A stretch of DNA of 64,000 nt from DATMBF01 sp035559595 (GCA_035559595.1 DATMBF010000033.1:1-64000); one strand, 5' to 3'; shown: positions 50,708 to 60,810, counted from the stretch's first letter. Translations and numbers: made by a program. The notes: generated by a model not told the origin, from the sequence alone.

Positions 50708-53218
50708 TCACCTTGCCTTCGCAACAACGAGAGTTAAGTCATCATGCGGCTCTGCAGGACCACGGAACTCCTCGACCGCCGTGATGATCGAGTGCTGGAG
50801 TTGTTGTGCGTTCAATGACCGACGTGAAGCGACAACATGGCGAACCGCTTCTTCACCGAATTGCTCGTGCAAGGGATTCATTGCCTCGGTAAGCCCATCG
50901 GTATAGAACACAAAGAGGTCCCCTTCGTTCAGAGAGCGTCGAACTTCCTGCAATCGACTCTCGAAGACAGGTCCGCGCTCCAATCCCAATCCAATCCCCT
51001 CCGCCTGCAAATACTCCAGAGAGCCGTTCGATGCGATTAAGGCCTTATTGTGACCGGCTCGGCAGATTTTCACCTCTCGTTTCTCCAGATCAAACATCGC
51101 GAGAATCATGGTGATGAAAGACTTGCGCTCGATGCCATCGTAAATCCGACGATTGACATGAACGAGAATCTCTTGAGGACTATCATACATGTGAGCGGCA
51201 AGCTGGATCATTCCCTGAACTTTGGACATATACAAAGCCGCCGACATTCCCTTCCCCGAAACGTCTGCGACAACCACCAGTACCTTCTTTGGGCCAAGCT
51301 GAATAAAATCAAAATAATCCCCACCCACGGTGAGAGCCGGAATCGAAACACCGGTAATATCCAGACCTTCGATGACAGGACTCGCATCGGGCAACAAACC
51401 CTGTTGAATGCGTCTCGCCAGTGCAAGCTCTTCTTCAATTTTCTGTCGTTCGATTTCCGAACGATGCAACCGTGCATTCTCAATGGCTACTGCTGCTTGA
51501 CTGCCGACTGTGGAGAGTAGATCGATATCTTCCTGAGAGTAAACTTTTTCGGAACGCTTCGGCCCGACGGCAATCAGACCGATGAGACGATCTTTGAGAA
51601 CCATGGGAACGACAAGAACAATACCAGCTTCAAGGATCTTCTGTTTGTCGTCCTCATGAATGCGAATCGATTCCGAATCTGTTGCCAGTAGTCCGACATA
51701 TTGCGGTGCTCGTGAGTTTCGCAGGAGGGCGAGAAGTCCATTCGACGCCTCCTCGAACTGACAGCACCGCTGGTCCAATCCTTTGCTGATGGTGTAACAA
51801 CCCTCCTGGACATCACAGAGTGTCACCGCTACTTTCTCGAGATGCATTACAGATGAAATGGTGTTGACAAGCGAGTGCAGGATTTGTTCGAGATTCATCA
51901 GTCGAGGGAGTTCCTGACTGAATTCACGCAGTGCCGCGTGGTAGTTGTACCGCTCCTGATAAAAAATTCGATCCACCCATTCCTGAAACCTGCGCTTCAA
52001 CGGATCGACGGCAAACGCAATAATAACCAAGGCAACGATATTGAGTGTTCGATTCTCCTCGGTACCCAAAAAATACGCAATAAGACTTCCAATGCCGTAC
52101 ACCGTTACGATGTAAATGGCGGCAATCGATGCAGTCACAGCTCCATAAATAAGACTGCGCTTGAGGAGGAGATCGATGTCCATCAACCGATAGCGGAAGA
52201 TCGAATACCCAAACGCGGCAGGCACAAGGGCAATCAAGACGGTGGGCGTGAGCAAGAACGGCTTTGTGAACAGAACAAACGGATCGGCAGCATTGAGGAC
52301 AACAATGTATGCAAAGACGGATATGCCGATAACAATGGAAATGAGAATTGGACGAAGTTGCTCCCGCTTCTCTTTCTCCACATGCTTAAAGTAACTGTGG
52401 ATAAAAATGAATAGACCCGTAACAAACGAGAGCAGAGGAACCATAGCCATAACCTGCACAACGGGTTGAGGGAGAGAACTACCAAGACCAAAGAAGAGGG
52501 TACCTGTAACCAACAGTCCAAGACCAATGAGCGTCCAGACGAACCATCGCTTCTCGGCAATTCGATGACGAAACGGAAAGGTGAGAAAGAAGAGGACAAA
52601 AACTGCCGGCGCAACTGCCCGAGAAAACCCGATGCTGAGTGCGAGAGGATAGAACTTCCACCATGGATCTTGATTTGGGTTAATGGACACAGACATCAGT
52701 CCGAAAGACAACATACAGAAGAGAGTGAAAATGCCGAAAGACCGTTGGACGCGACCTTGAGGACGTGTCATCACCACGACATATCCGACAAAGAGAAACG
52801 TCATCCCCAAAAGGAAAAACGCCACGTATTGAACGTTGATGACTTTGAGGATTTCGACTTGTGCTTCGAACTGTTCACCGTCGCGCTCGATGAGGTAAGT
52901 GACAAAGGTTCCCGGGGGGAGCGGGTTAATGATATTCATCGCCTGGAAAGGATGGGTAAAAGTCTTTCCATTGATTGCGAGGAGAATATCGCCGTTTCGA
53001 ACACCGGCACGATCGGTCACACCCCCAGGAACAACATCGACAATGAGAGCTCCGGGTTTGCCGTCGCGTCGCTCCAGCCAACCGCATTGGTCGTTGCTCG
53101 TTGCCTTGTAAATCATGACATCGAGAAAATTCATCCCCGTCAAGAGGATAACGATCAACGCCACGAGTGTGAAGAAGCCGCGAATGAACCTGGGAGAAGA
53201 GCGTTCAAGAAGTTTCAT
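50708..53218 (-). CDS. Membrane PP2C/SpoIIE-type phosphatase with PDZ and GAF domains
   Basis: An 836-residue regulator. In order: a membrane helix (about 13-35), a PDZ domain (about 50-125, IVDVVPGGVTDRAGVRNGDI), seven or more membrane helices (about 130-395), a GAF domain (about 440-590), a short coiled coil (about 590-615) and a C-terminal PP2C/SpoIIE phosphatase (about 620-835). The phosphatase metal-binding Asp residues are visible in VGGDYFDFIQ, VVADVSGKGMSAALYM, FVFYTDGLTEAMN and HDDLTLVVAKAR. It is of the RsbU type, acting on anti-sigma antagonists or similar partners, none of which is adjacent. It follows a patatin-Omp85 gene after 52 bases. Confidence 0.9.
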   Translation of the reverse strand: MKLLERSSPRFIRGFFTLVALIVILLTGMNFLDVMIYKATSNDQCGWLERRDGKPGALIVDVVPGGVTDRAGVRNGDILLAINGKTFTHPFQAMNIINPLPPGTFVTYLIERDGEQFEAQVEILKVINVQYVAFFLLGMTFLFVGYVVVMTRPQGRVQRSFGIFTLFCMLSFGLMSVSINPNQDPWWKFYPLALSIGFSRAVAPAVFVLFFLTFPFRHRIAEKRWFVWTLIGLGLLVTGTLFFGLGSSLPQPVVQVMAMVPLLSFVTGLFIFIHSYFKHVEKEKREQLRPILISIVIGISVFAYIVVLNAADPFVLFTKPFLLTPTVLIALVPAAFGYSIFRYRLMDIDLLLKRSLIYGAVTASIAAIYIVTVYGIGSLIAYFLGTEENRTLNIVALVIIAFAVDPLKRRFQEWVDRIFYQERYNYHAALREFSQELPRLMNLEQILHSLVNTISSVMHLEKVAVTLCDVQEGCYTISKGLDQRCCQFEEASNGLLALLRNSRAPQYVGLLATDSESIRIHEDDKQKILEAGIVLVVPMVLKDRLIGLIAVGPKRSEKVYSQEDIDLLSTVGSQAAVAIENARLHRSEIERQKIEEELALARRIQQGLLPDASPVIEGLDITGVSIPALTVGGDYFDFIQLGPKKVLVVVADVSGKGMSAALYMSKVQGMIQLAAHMYDSPQEILVHVNRRIYDGIERKSFITMILAMFDLEKREVKICRAGHNKALIASNGSLEYLQAEGIGLGLERGPVFESRLQEVRRSLNEGDLFVFYTDGLTEAMNPLHEQFGEEAVRHVVASRRSLNAQQLQHSIITAVEEFRGPAEPHDDLTLVVAKAR

Positions 53219-53270
53219 TGAGGCATTCCGTAGCTGTCTATACGAAGGAGAAGGAGCTTCGTTTCGCAGG

Positions 53271-56042
53271 TCAGAGAGAATATCCTATGGAAAAATAGAC
53301 GATCACCGGCCCACGACTCAACGGGTTATCAAGCAATTCCTTACGGAAGTAGAAGCTCTGGCCAACGGTAAATTCAGCCGGTCCCAGCGGCGTATCAAAT
53401 GCCATCCCAAAGCCGACGCCGTGACGGAGGTCCTTGAGACGGATCTGGTCCGGTCCTTCCCAAATCGTTCCGAAATCGTATCGGAGCTTGAAATACGTAT
53501 CGAAGAAGAGCTTTACTGGACTGTGGTAGCGATATTCCAGGCTCGCCACGAAAAGTTGACGACCGCGGGCGTTGTCTTCACGTAATCCAAGAAAATTTCC
53601 CTGACCGCCGATCGAGAACTGTTCCGTAAACGGTAACGTGCGGTCAGCCGATCCGAAGACAATCCGTGGATGGAGGATATGCCCTTTTGCGATGCTTCGG
53701 TGAGAACCGTAGTCAAAGAAGAATTTCGAAAAGGAGATTCCATCCTTCACTCTCACGAAGGCGGACTCGTAGAAGAAGTTCATCGAAATTCCGTCGGTTG
53801 GAAAGGGAAAATCATCCTGCGAGTCTAATCGCGTGCCGACTTTGATGGAAGCAATGTTATATTCATCGGGTTGGACGGGTTGATTGAAGATACTCCAATA
53901 CCGGTGATTCTCCAAGCGACCTTCAACAGTCACTGTGCCAAGTCGCTCCAACTGAGTGCCGAAGGCCGCCGATCCCCCCTGTTTCACCTCGCGAAACTCC
54001 CCCATACGGACACGCTTCCAATGAGCGGGATCGGTGAGTCGTTCATCCGCGAACACATGAGCGTCGTAAAGACGGTAGTAGCCTTTCAAGCTAAAGGTAA
54101 GATATGTATTGAAGATTCGAGTTGCCTTGAACTCCGCAACATAACTGCGATTTCGAAGTCCGCCGTGAGCTGTCACCCCCAATTCTGATCCTATGCCGAG
54201 AAAATTCTCATCACGAATATCAATCGACGGCTGAACGCCACGCTCATTGTCCACACGGAGAGAGACACGGATGAGCTCGGTAGGACGTTCGCGGACCATC
54301 ACACGGAGGATATGCCGTTCCTCCCCTTCCTCGACTGTTTGATAGACTCCAAGGAGTACTTGGTCGAACAAGCCGGTGCTGTAGAGATTGGTGATACTGC
54401 GTGAAGCTTTCGCAACCGTAAATTCCTCACGTTCCTGGAGCGGCATCTCTCGCCAAATGACATAGTCACGAGTCTTCCTTGTTCCGACAACTTCACGGCG
54501 ATAGACGATCCCCTCATCAATGGTAATCGCGGCCACGCCTGATGTCTGATCCAATTGTGCATTGCGAATTCGGGCAAGAGAGAAACCGCGGTCGCGATAC
54601 ATCCCCAACATTTCTTCCATTGCCTTCCTGCTTTCGTGGCTGTTCAGTCGACGGCCAAGCAAAGGCTCAAACACCTGACGAAGGGTGTCTGAAGGAATAT
54701 TGCGATTCCCCATGAATCGAACGTCGCGGAACACGGGATACTGGCGTGTGTTCAGTCGCAAATGAGTCATGGTGCCTTGTTCAAGAACCTCCATCTCCAC
54801 GCTGGCATAGTTGCCGGTTTCATAGAGATCGGTGAGAAGGGTTATCGTCTCCTGCTCGGTTATCGTTTCCCGATTTCCAAGCGAGGAAAATGCTTTGGAC
54901 CACTCACCATCGAGCGCGCCGTCCGCAAATTCAATTTTCGGCCGCGGAAAGGAACGGCCGGCGGCGGTGTCGAAAGAACCACTTTTCTGCTTCTCGCGAA
55001 TGAAGCGCTGAATTGCCGGCATCATTTCCGAAGCGGCCTCTTCTCCCTTACGGACGAGCGAGTCGAGTCCTGTGAAATCGGCAGAGAGGTGATTTCCTAT
55101 TGCAGGTCGGATAACAACATCCGCTAGCTTCATCTGGTCGGCGTTTGCGGACAACATCATGATGCCGACGATCTGCTCAGCAACTTCCCAGGGAGCGGAA
55201 AGCTGATCGGCATTGCGCAATGGACTCGTGGCATCAATGGCAATAACAATATCGGCGCCAAGCTGGCGCCCTACATCCACGGGGATATTGGAAACTAATC
55301 CGCCATCCATTAGTTGCATGGTGTCTTTGACAACAGGGCTAAAGAGCAAGGGAACCGTCACCGCCGCACGGAGCGCCTCGGCAAGATCCCCCTCGTGGAG
55401 CACAACACGCTTGCCAGAAACGAGATCTGTGGTAACAGCACGGAAGGGAATTCTGAGGTTATCGAAGCTTGGATTAGGATGAAATATTCCCTGCAGCGTC
55501 AGGATGTTGAGAAAGTTCGTCAACCGCTGCGCGCTGGAGAGCGACGCCGGGAACACAGGTTCGAATCCGGAAAATCGAAAGATCAGCGAACTTTTATCTT
55601 TTGCCAACTTTTGATCGAGGAAGAGATCACGGCGTTGGGATTCATCGCTATAGCTAAGGACATCAGCCCAGTCGGTCGTTCGTACAATCTCCTCCAACTG
55701 TTGTGTTGAGTAGCCTGCAGCGTACAACCCTGCCACGATGGAGCCGATACTCGTGCCAATCAGATAATCGATCGGCACATTATGCGCCTCAAATGCCTTG
55801 AGAACTCCGATGCTCGACAAACCTCGTGCGCCACCGCCGCTGAACACAAGAGCGATCTTCGGACGCCGGACATCGCGTGTCGGAACGAGGTTGGGAATTC
55901 GCTGGCGGGTCTCGACAACATCAGGACGAAGAACGATCGGAACATGGTTTCCATCGTTTGATTGGGATGCTCCAATCGTCCAAACCGACGCGAGCAAAAC
56001 ACCGATTGACAACAGAATTCTGTAAAACGAAGTGTTGCTCAT
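53271..56042 (-). CDS. Patatin-like phospholipase fused to POTRA and Omp85-type barrel
   Basis: A 923-residue outer-membrane protein: signal peptide (about 1-25), patatin domain (about 60-330) with oxyanion loop GGGARG (69-74), nucleophile Ser98 in GTSIG and catalytic Asp in DGGLVSN. A POTRA-like region (about 395-560) has VEMEVLEQG, RFMGNRNIPSDTLRQ and AITIDEGIVYRRE. A 16-strand-type barrel (about 575-923) is present with RSFYFRK-like strands and terminal YFSIGYSL. This is the type Vd-like PlpD arrangement, in which the lipase is presented or exported through its own barrel. The start codon lies only eight bases after a candidate -10 box. Confidence 0.93.
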   Translation of the reverse strand: MSNTSFYRILLSIGVLLASVWTIGASQSNDGNHVPIVLRPDVVETRQRIPNLVPTRDVRRPKIALVFSGGGARGLSSIGVLKAFEAHNVPIDYLIGTSIGSIVAGLYAAGYSTQQLEEIVRTTDWADVLSYSDESQRRDLFLDQKLAKDKSSLIFRFSGFEPVFPASLSSAQRLTNFLNILTLQGIFHPNPSFDNLRIPFRAVTTDLVSGKRVVLHEGDLAEALRAAVTVPLLFSPVVKDTMQLMDGGLVSNIPVDVGRQLGADIVIAIDATSPLRNADQLSAPWEVAEQIVGIMMLSANADQMKLADVVIRPAIGNHLSADFTGLDSLVRKGEEAASEMMPAIQRFIREKQKSGSFDTAAGRSFPRPKIEFADGALDGEWSKAFSSLGNRETITEQETITLLTDLYETGNYASVEMEVLEQGTMTHLRLNTRQYPVFRDVRFMGNRNIPSDTLRQVFEPLLGRRLNSHESRKAMEEMLGMYRDRGFSLARIRNAQLDQTSGVAAITIDEGIVYRREVVGTRKTRDYVIWREMPLQEREEFTVAKASRSITNLYSTGLFDQVLLGVYQTVEEGEERHILRVMVRERPTELIRVSLRVDNERGVQPSIDIRDENFLGIGSELGVTAHGGLRNRSYVAEFKATRIFNTYLTFSLKGYYRLYDAHVFADERLTDPAHWKRVRMGEFREVKQGGSAAFGTQLERLGTVTVEGRLENHRYWSIFNQPVQPDEYNIASIKVGTRLDSQDDFPFPTDGISMNFFYESAFVRVKDGISFSKFFFDYGSHRSIAKGHILHPRIVFGSADRTLPFTEQFSIGGQGNFLGLREDNARGRQLFVASLEYRYHSPVKLFFDTYFKLRYDFGTIWEGPDQIRLKDLRHGVGFGMAFDTPLGPAEFTVGQSFYFRKELLDNPLSRGPVIVYFSIGYSL

Positions 56043-56050
56043 TATAGATC

Positions 56051-56079
56051 AAGGTACCGAAATAAGCTCCGAATTTCAA
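56051..56079 (-). promoter_or_regulatory. Candidate promoter of the patatin-Omp85 gene
   Basis: Minus strand TTGAAA (56074-56079), 17-base spacer, TACCTT (56051-56056). The ATG at 56042 begins about eight bases after the -10 box, so the mRNA would be leaderless or nearly so. Confidence 0.45.
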
Positions 56080-56102
56080 TCAATGGATTCCGTGCCTGCA
56101 GC

Positions 56103-56131
56103 TTGATTTTCGAACAGAATCACGCTATGTT
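56103..56131 (+). promoter_or_regulatory. Candidate promoter of batA-like gene and hflX
   Basis: TTGATT (56103-56108), 17-base spacer, TATGTT (56126-56131); the ATG is at 56158. Confidence 0.55.
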
Positions 56132-56157
56132 TTTTTAGTCAACAATTTTCTTTTTCC

Positions 56158-58332
56158 ATGACGTTTCTCAATCCTCTTCTTCTTCTTGGTCTTCTTGCAG
56201 CCGCCATCCCGATCGTGCTGCACTTGTTAAACCTTCAACGACTGAAGACGGTCGAATTCAGCACCTTGAAGTTTTTGAAAGAGCTCCAAAAGACTAAAAT
56301 CCGGCGGCTCAAGATCCGTCAACTGTTGTTATTGATTCTGAGAACACTCCTCATCATTTGCCTTGTTCTGGCTTTTGCCCGACCCACAATGACGGGTGTT
56401 TTTCTTTCCGATGTTGGTACGCGTGCGAAGACAAGTGCACTCATTCTGCTGGATGATTCCTTTAGCATGACAGCTGCTGACGAGAGCGGGGAATTCTTTC
56501 AATCAGCCAAGGAAGCAGCCTTGGCGGTTGTTGGATTGCTCCATGAAGGGGATGAGGCATGGGTGCTTCCCCTATCGCAAATACAATCTGGCGTTCAAGC
56601 AAAATTCCCGCCACAGCGGAACTTCGCGGCAGTTCGAGCATTTATTGAGGATATGCGCCCTTCAGCCATTTATCGCTCTTTGCCTGAGGCATTACGAGTA
56701 GCGTCAACGGTTCTTTCGTCCTCACTGAACCTGAATCAAGAGGTCTATGTCGTTTCTGACTTCCAACAAGGCGTTTGGAACCCGGTGCGCCAGCAGGGTG
56801 TGCAGGAACGACTATTCCCAGAAGGGACAAGAGTTTTCCTCATCCCTGTCAGAAGTGAATCACTCCACAATCTCGGCATTGAAGAAATCTCAATCGCCAA
56901 TTCCATTCTCGAAGTCAACAAACCCTTCACGCTGAAGGCACGTATTCGGAATTCTTCAGATCGCGACGTGACAAATTCTCTTTCGAGCGTTTTCCTGAAT
57001 GGGAACAGAGTGGCTCAAAAGGGGATTTCGATCCCGGCAAATTCGACGATTGATGTTGAATTCTCAATTGTTCCAAAATCCCCTGGTTTCTTGCAAGGGG
57101 TTGTTGAGCTCGAAGCGGATGATGCTGAGTATGACAATCGGAGATTTTTCAGTCTGTTCCTTCCCGAGCAAACGAGAGTACTTCTTCTAGGTTCGGGAAA
57201 TGACCTGCATTACATCCGATTGGCGCTTGAAGCCCGGGGGGCAACATCGGCTCTCCAAATCAACGAAAGCACTCTTGACCGACTTGCGCCAAATATGCTG
57301 GTCAATGCCAACGTCGTCGTCCTTGCCAACATTGTCTCGATCAGTGCTTCACAAAGTGTATTGCTCGCGAGCTTTGTAAAGAACGGTGGTGGAATTGTCG
57401 TTTTCCCGGGCTCGTCCGTTCAGCCCGCTCAGTACAATTCCACAATTGCCGCCGGACTGCAGCTACCTCCGCTCCGTAGCATCGAGCGTCTGGGGAATGC
57501 CACCGATCTCAGCGCCCCGGCCGAGTTCGAAGCGGTGGACGTGCGACACCCCCTTTTTCAGGGAATGTTCGAAGAAGATCTCTCAAAAAAAGGATTGCGC
57601 TCTCCTTCGCGAAACATCCCGGCCCCTACCATTCGCATGATTGCAAACTTCAGCCCGACTCCCTCAGCAACGCCGATTGTTCGCCTGTCGAACGGCCTTC
57701 CGTTTCTCCTCGAGCATTCGTTGGGATCGGGGAAGGCGATTCTTTTTGCAGTCTCTGCGGATTTGGTGTGGTCAGATTTTCCCTTGCAGGGACTGTTCGT
57801 TCCACTGGTGCACCGCGCAGTTTCGTATCTTGCGCAGGAACAATCCAAACAAGAGGAGGTTCTGGCCGGCCAGGAGGCGCTTGTCTCTCTTACAGGAAAC
57901 ATCGGCCCAACAATGTTGAAGATTCGTACACCTGACAATGTCGAGGTGCCGGCGTTCCGCTCGACATTTGGTTCAACCACCATCATCCGCTATACCGACA
58001 CAACCGTGCCGGGCACATACTTCATCATGGATGGCATGCGACCATTGAAGAGTCTCGTTGTGAATATTGATCCGGCAGAAACCAATACCGCCCCGATTGA
58101 GATGAAAGAGATTGCACAGATGTTGGAACGTCTCGGCATAAGGAGTTCGTCTCTCTATGCTCTTTCCGACGCCAAGGAGATCCAAAGGGTCGTTCTCCAA
58201 TCGCGATTTGGTGTGGAGTTGTGGCAGTACTTCTTGATCGCGGCTCTCATGGTTGCTGTGGCCGAAATGCTTGTTGCCCGCGACCGAAAGGACGAGGTTC
58301 CGACAAGGCTTCCACAGGGAGCTACCTCATGA
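56158..58332 (+). CDS. BatA/aerotolerance N-terminal domain protein with VWA-like domain
   Basis: A 724-residue inner-membrane protein. It starts with the double-membrane-helix BatA domain (about 1-80; MTFLNPLLLLGLLAAAIPIV, LKIRQLLLLILRTLLIICLV). A von Willebrand-type domain (about 95-240) keeps a partial MIDAS motif DDSFSMTAADES. A large beta-rich extracytoplasmic region (about 240-690) and a terminal membrane helix (about 697-713) complete it. Members of this family sit near AAA ATPase/MoxR and other Bat genes in Bacteroidota, but none is seen here. It overlaps hflX by four bases (ATGA). No Shine-Dalgarno precedes it. Confidence 0.9.
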   Translation: MTFLNPLLLLGLLAAAIPIVLHLLNLQRLKTVEFSTLKFLKELQKTKIRRLKIRQLLLLILRTLLIICLVLAFARPTMTGVFLSDVGTRAKTSALILLDDSFSMTAADESGEFFQSAKEAALAVVGLLHEGDEAWVLPLSQIQSGVQAKFPPQRNFAAVRAFIEDMRPSAIYRSLPEALRVASTVLSSSLNLNQEVYVVSDFQQGVWNPVRQQGVQERLFPEGTRVFLIPVRSESLHNLGIEEISIANSILEVNKPFTLKARIRNSSDRDVTNSLSSVFLNGNRVAQKGISIPANSTIDVEFSIVPKSPGFLQGVVELEADDAEYDNRRFFSLFLPEQTRVLLLGSGNDLHYIRLALEARGATSALQINESTLDRLAPNMLVNANVVVLANIVSISASQSVLLASFVKNGGGIVVFPGSSVQPAQYNSTIAAGLQLPPLRSIERLGNATDLSAPAEFEAVDVRHPLFQGMFEEDLSKKGLRSPSRNIPAPTIRMIANFSPTPSATPIVRLSNGLPFLLEHSLGSGKAILFAVSADLVWSDFPLQGLFVPLVHRAVSYLAQEQSKQEEVLAGQEALVSLTGNIGPTMLKIRTPDNVEVPAFRSTFGSTTIIRYTDTTVPGTYFIMDGMRPLKSLVVNIDPAETNTAPIEMKEIAQMLERLGIRSSSLYALSDAKEIQRVVLQSRFGVELWQYFLIAALMVAVAEMLVARDRKDEVPTRLPQGATS

Positions 58333-59684
58333 TCGAGCTTCAACGACCCGACCGAGAGCGCTGCGTAATCGTCGGAGTTTCAGCGCGACTGAATGTTCGC
58401 ACGGGCACTCACACAGAAGGCTCGTCGAAACCGGCTCGATTGACATCAAAAGAGGAGCTTGCTGATCTCCTCGACGAACTTGCACTTCTGGCGGACACAG
58501 CAGGAGCCGAGGTCGTAGCAAGAATAACACAAGATCGGGATCGACTGGATCCAGCCACGTTCATCGGTAAGGGGAAGGTTGAGGAGCTTCGCTCGCTGGT
58601 GAAAGAAAACAATATTCCTCTTGTCATTTTTGACGACGATCTCACTGCCGTGCAAGTGCGCAACCTCGAACGGATTCTCGAATGCAAGGTGCTCGACCGG
58701 AGCGCTCTTATTCTGGATATTTTTGCCTCACGTGCGAAAACAATGGAAGCAAAAACGCAGGTTGAGTTGGCGCAGTTGCAATACTTGTTGCCACGGCTCA
58801 CGCGCCAGTGGACACACCTTTCGAAGCAATACGGCGGCATTGGCACGAAAGGACCCGGTGAGACACAGATTGAAACCGACCGGAGGATGATTAAAGCCCG
58901 CATCGGTCATCTCAAGGAAAGGCTGGCGCGCATTGGTCAGCAACGGCTCACGCAACGAAAAGGGCGCACAAAGTACACGCGGGGGGCGCTCATCGGCTAT
59001 ACCAACGTGGGCAAATCAACGCTCCTGAATCTCCTCTCCGGTTCCGATGTGTTCGTTGAGAACCGCCTCTTCGCGACACTTGATCCTACCACACGAATCG
59101 TTCCGCTTTCCCAGGGCGTCCAGATTCTCATGACCGACACCGTCGGGTTTATCCGTAAACTGCCGACTCAACTTGTAGCCTCATTCAAGAGCACGCTGGA
59201 GGAAATTACCCAAGCGGATTTTCTTCTCCACGTCGTCGATGTCTCAAGCCGACGATTCGAAGAACAGATCAGTACTGTTCAGGAAACCGTTGAAGAGCTT
59301 CGATCGGGAGACAAGCCGGTTCTGATGGTTTTCAACAAGATCGATAGGCTCACGGATCGAAGCATTCTCCGGGAACTTGCCCAAACCTATTCGCCAGCTG
59401 TCTTCATCTCTGCTGCGCGAGGAATCAACATTCTGGGACTGAAAGAAGAGATCCTCAAGCTTCTCGCTTCATCATTTGTCGAAGAAACATTCCGTGTCGG
59501 GCAGGACAACCAGAGGCTTATCTCCTATCTTCATGAATCGGGTGAAGTGCTGGAAAAGCAGTATGAGGATAACAGTGTGATTCTTAAGGTGAGAATTCGA
59601 AAGCAGGAGCGGGAGCGGGTGCTGCAGTGGACAGCCCAACATCAGATCCCGGAACCAGACGGGACGCTTTACAAGGAGAACTGA
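58329..59684 (+). CDS. hflX: GTPase HflX
   Basis: Ribosome-associated GTPase that helps split stalled 70S or 100S ribosomes. The 451-residue product has the N-terminal HflX domain (about 30-205; TFIGKGKVEELRSLVKENNI, TKGPGETQIETDRR), followed by the G domain with G1 GYTNVGKST (223-231), G3 DTVGFI and G4 NKID. The C-terminal region is complete. The start at 58329 overlaps the BatA-like stop (ATGA); the longer frame upstream would run inside that gene. It is convergent with a lipoprotein gene, the two overlapping by 16 bases. Confidence 0.97.
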   Translation: MIELQRPDRERCVIVGVSARLNVRTGTHTEGSSKPARLTSKEELADLLDELALLADTAGAEVVARITQDRDRLDPATFIGKGKVEELRSLVKENNIPLVIFDDDLTAVQVRNLERILECKVLDRSALILDIFASRAKTMEAKTQVELAQLQYLLPRLTRQWTHLSKQYGGIGTKGPGETQIETDRRMIKARIGHLKERLARIGQQRLTQRKGRTKYTRGALIGYTNVGKSTLLNLLSGSDVFVENRLFATLDPTTRIVPLSQGVQILMTDTVGFIRKLPTQLVASFKSTLEEITQADFLLHVVDVSSRRFEEQISTVQETVEELRSGDKPVLMVFNKIDRLTDRSILRELAQTYSPAVFISAARGINILGLKEEILKLLASSFVEETFRVGQDNQRLISYLHESGEVLEKQYEDNSVILKVRIRKQERERVLQWTAQHQIPEPDGTLYKEN

Positions 59685-60187
59685 GGGTTCACAGGCATGA
59701 GTCTGAAGAGGAGGGGAGGGATGTCTCGAGACCCGAGCCTCAATCTCTTAAGCTCGATGGTTACACGCTCACCGGCAATCTTTAACCAGGGATCGGAACT
59801 TTGATCCGTATCCCTCCCTTCAATCGTCATTACAAATCGCTTACCCGGCTGAACATCCACAAACGGCAGAGGCTGGAACATGTCATTGTTTGCATACCGA
59901 ACGTTCAACGACGTCGCCTTAATGAATCCCTGCTTGAGGGTAAGCGTGTCACCAGAATCGTTGACAAACGTGATTTCTATCGTAGAAGTTACGACGTCTT
60001 TGACACGATAGGATGCGGCAAGGTGGATCTCAATCCCGAGCCTCGGATCACGGTAGTGATAATTCTCGCAGCGACATTCATCGTTGAGAACGAGGTACGG
60101 GTATGATTGGACGCAGGAAGAAATGGCAAGGACCGAAAGAACACACACCAAGAGTTGACAAGCCGTCGTCGCCCGAATGTCCGGCAT
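59669..60187 (-). CDS. Lipoprotein of unknown function
   Basis: A 172-residue protein starting at ATG 60187, which overlaps the stop of the upstream MBL gene by one base (TGATG). The lipoprotein signal is MPDIRATTACQLLVCVLSVL with lipobox AISSC, lipidated Cys24. The mature part is beta-rich with a short Cys-x-Cys (NDECRCENYHYRD) and a transthyretin- or Ig-like pattern (TIEITFVNDSGDTLTLKQGF). Its family is not recognised. It is the last gene of the hutH-add-MBL operon. Its C-terminus overlaps the convergent hflX. Confidence 0.78.
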   Translation of the reverse strand: MPDIRATTACQLLVCVLSVLAISSCVQSYPYLVLNDECRCENYHYRDPRLGIEIHLAASYRVKDVVTSTIEITFVNDSGDTLTLKQGFIKATSLNVRYANNDMFQPLPFVDVQPGKRFVMTIEGRDTDQSSDPWLKIAGERVTIELKRLRLGSRDIPPLLFRLMPVNPQFSL

Positions 60188-60810
60188 CACCGCTCGGGAC
60201 TCTTGATCACCGTCTCCCCTTGAAAAGCTTTCTTGACCTCTTCGGCGTCGTTTTTTGATCCCACGATATCCCCCCAGTGCATTGGGATCACCAGTTTCGG
60301 GCGAAAAGCGTTTGCTGCCGCCGCAGCTTCTTTTGCCGTCATCGTGTAGGTTCCGCCACAAGGGAGAAGAGCGACGTCGCTCCTGACATTTCTCATTTCC
60401 GGCGTGAAGTCTGTATCCCCCGCATGATAGATCCTCTGTCCGTGAGAAAGCGTAAGGATGTATCCCACCCAGTTGTTGGCCTTCTGATGATACTGCTTTC
60501 CTAAGTTATACGCAGGGATGGTTTCGATAGTCCACTCCTGTATCGAAAGTGTTTCGCCGGGCTTGAGAGCAATGACATTTCCTTTCAATTGTTTCGCCAC
60601 ATCGACAGGAGCCACAATCGCGGTTGTGTCCTTTGTAATGCGACGTATGTCGTCGATAGAGAAATGATCATAGTGGGAATGGGTGATGAGAATCAAGTCG
60701 GCTAGAGGAACGGACGGGGAGAGTTTCCAGGGATCGAAAAAAATCCGCTTCGGTCCATCCTCAATGCAAAAGCTTGCATGACCCAACCAGTGGATGTGGT
60801 CGTGGTTCAT
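60187..60810 (-). CDS. Metallo-beta-lactamase fold hydrolase (UlaG/UPF0173-like)
   Basis: A 207-residue zinc-dependent hydrolase. It has the MBL metal motif THSHYDH (residues 43-49), preceded by GHASFCIE and followed by Asp in YHAGDTDF and His in PMHWGD. The compact size and the N-terminal WLGHASFCIEDGPKRIFFDP place it in the UlaG-like L-ascorbate-lactonase/UPF0173 group. The substrate is unknown. It sits 12 bases after add and overlaps the lipoprotein start by one base. Confidence 0.92.
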   Translation of the reverse strand: MNHDHIHWLGHASFCIEDGPKRIFFDPWKLSPSVPLADLILITHSHYDHFSIDDIRRITKDTTAIVAPVDVAKQLKGNVIALKPGETLSIQEWTIETIPAYNLGKQYHQKANNWVGYILTLSHGQRIYHAGDTDFTPEMRNVRSDVALLPCGGTYTMTAKEAAAAANAFRPKLVIPMHWGDIVGSKNDAEEVKKAFQGETVIKSPER

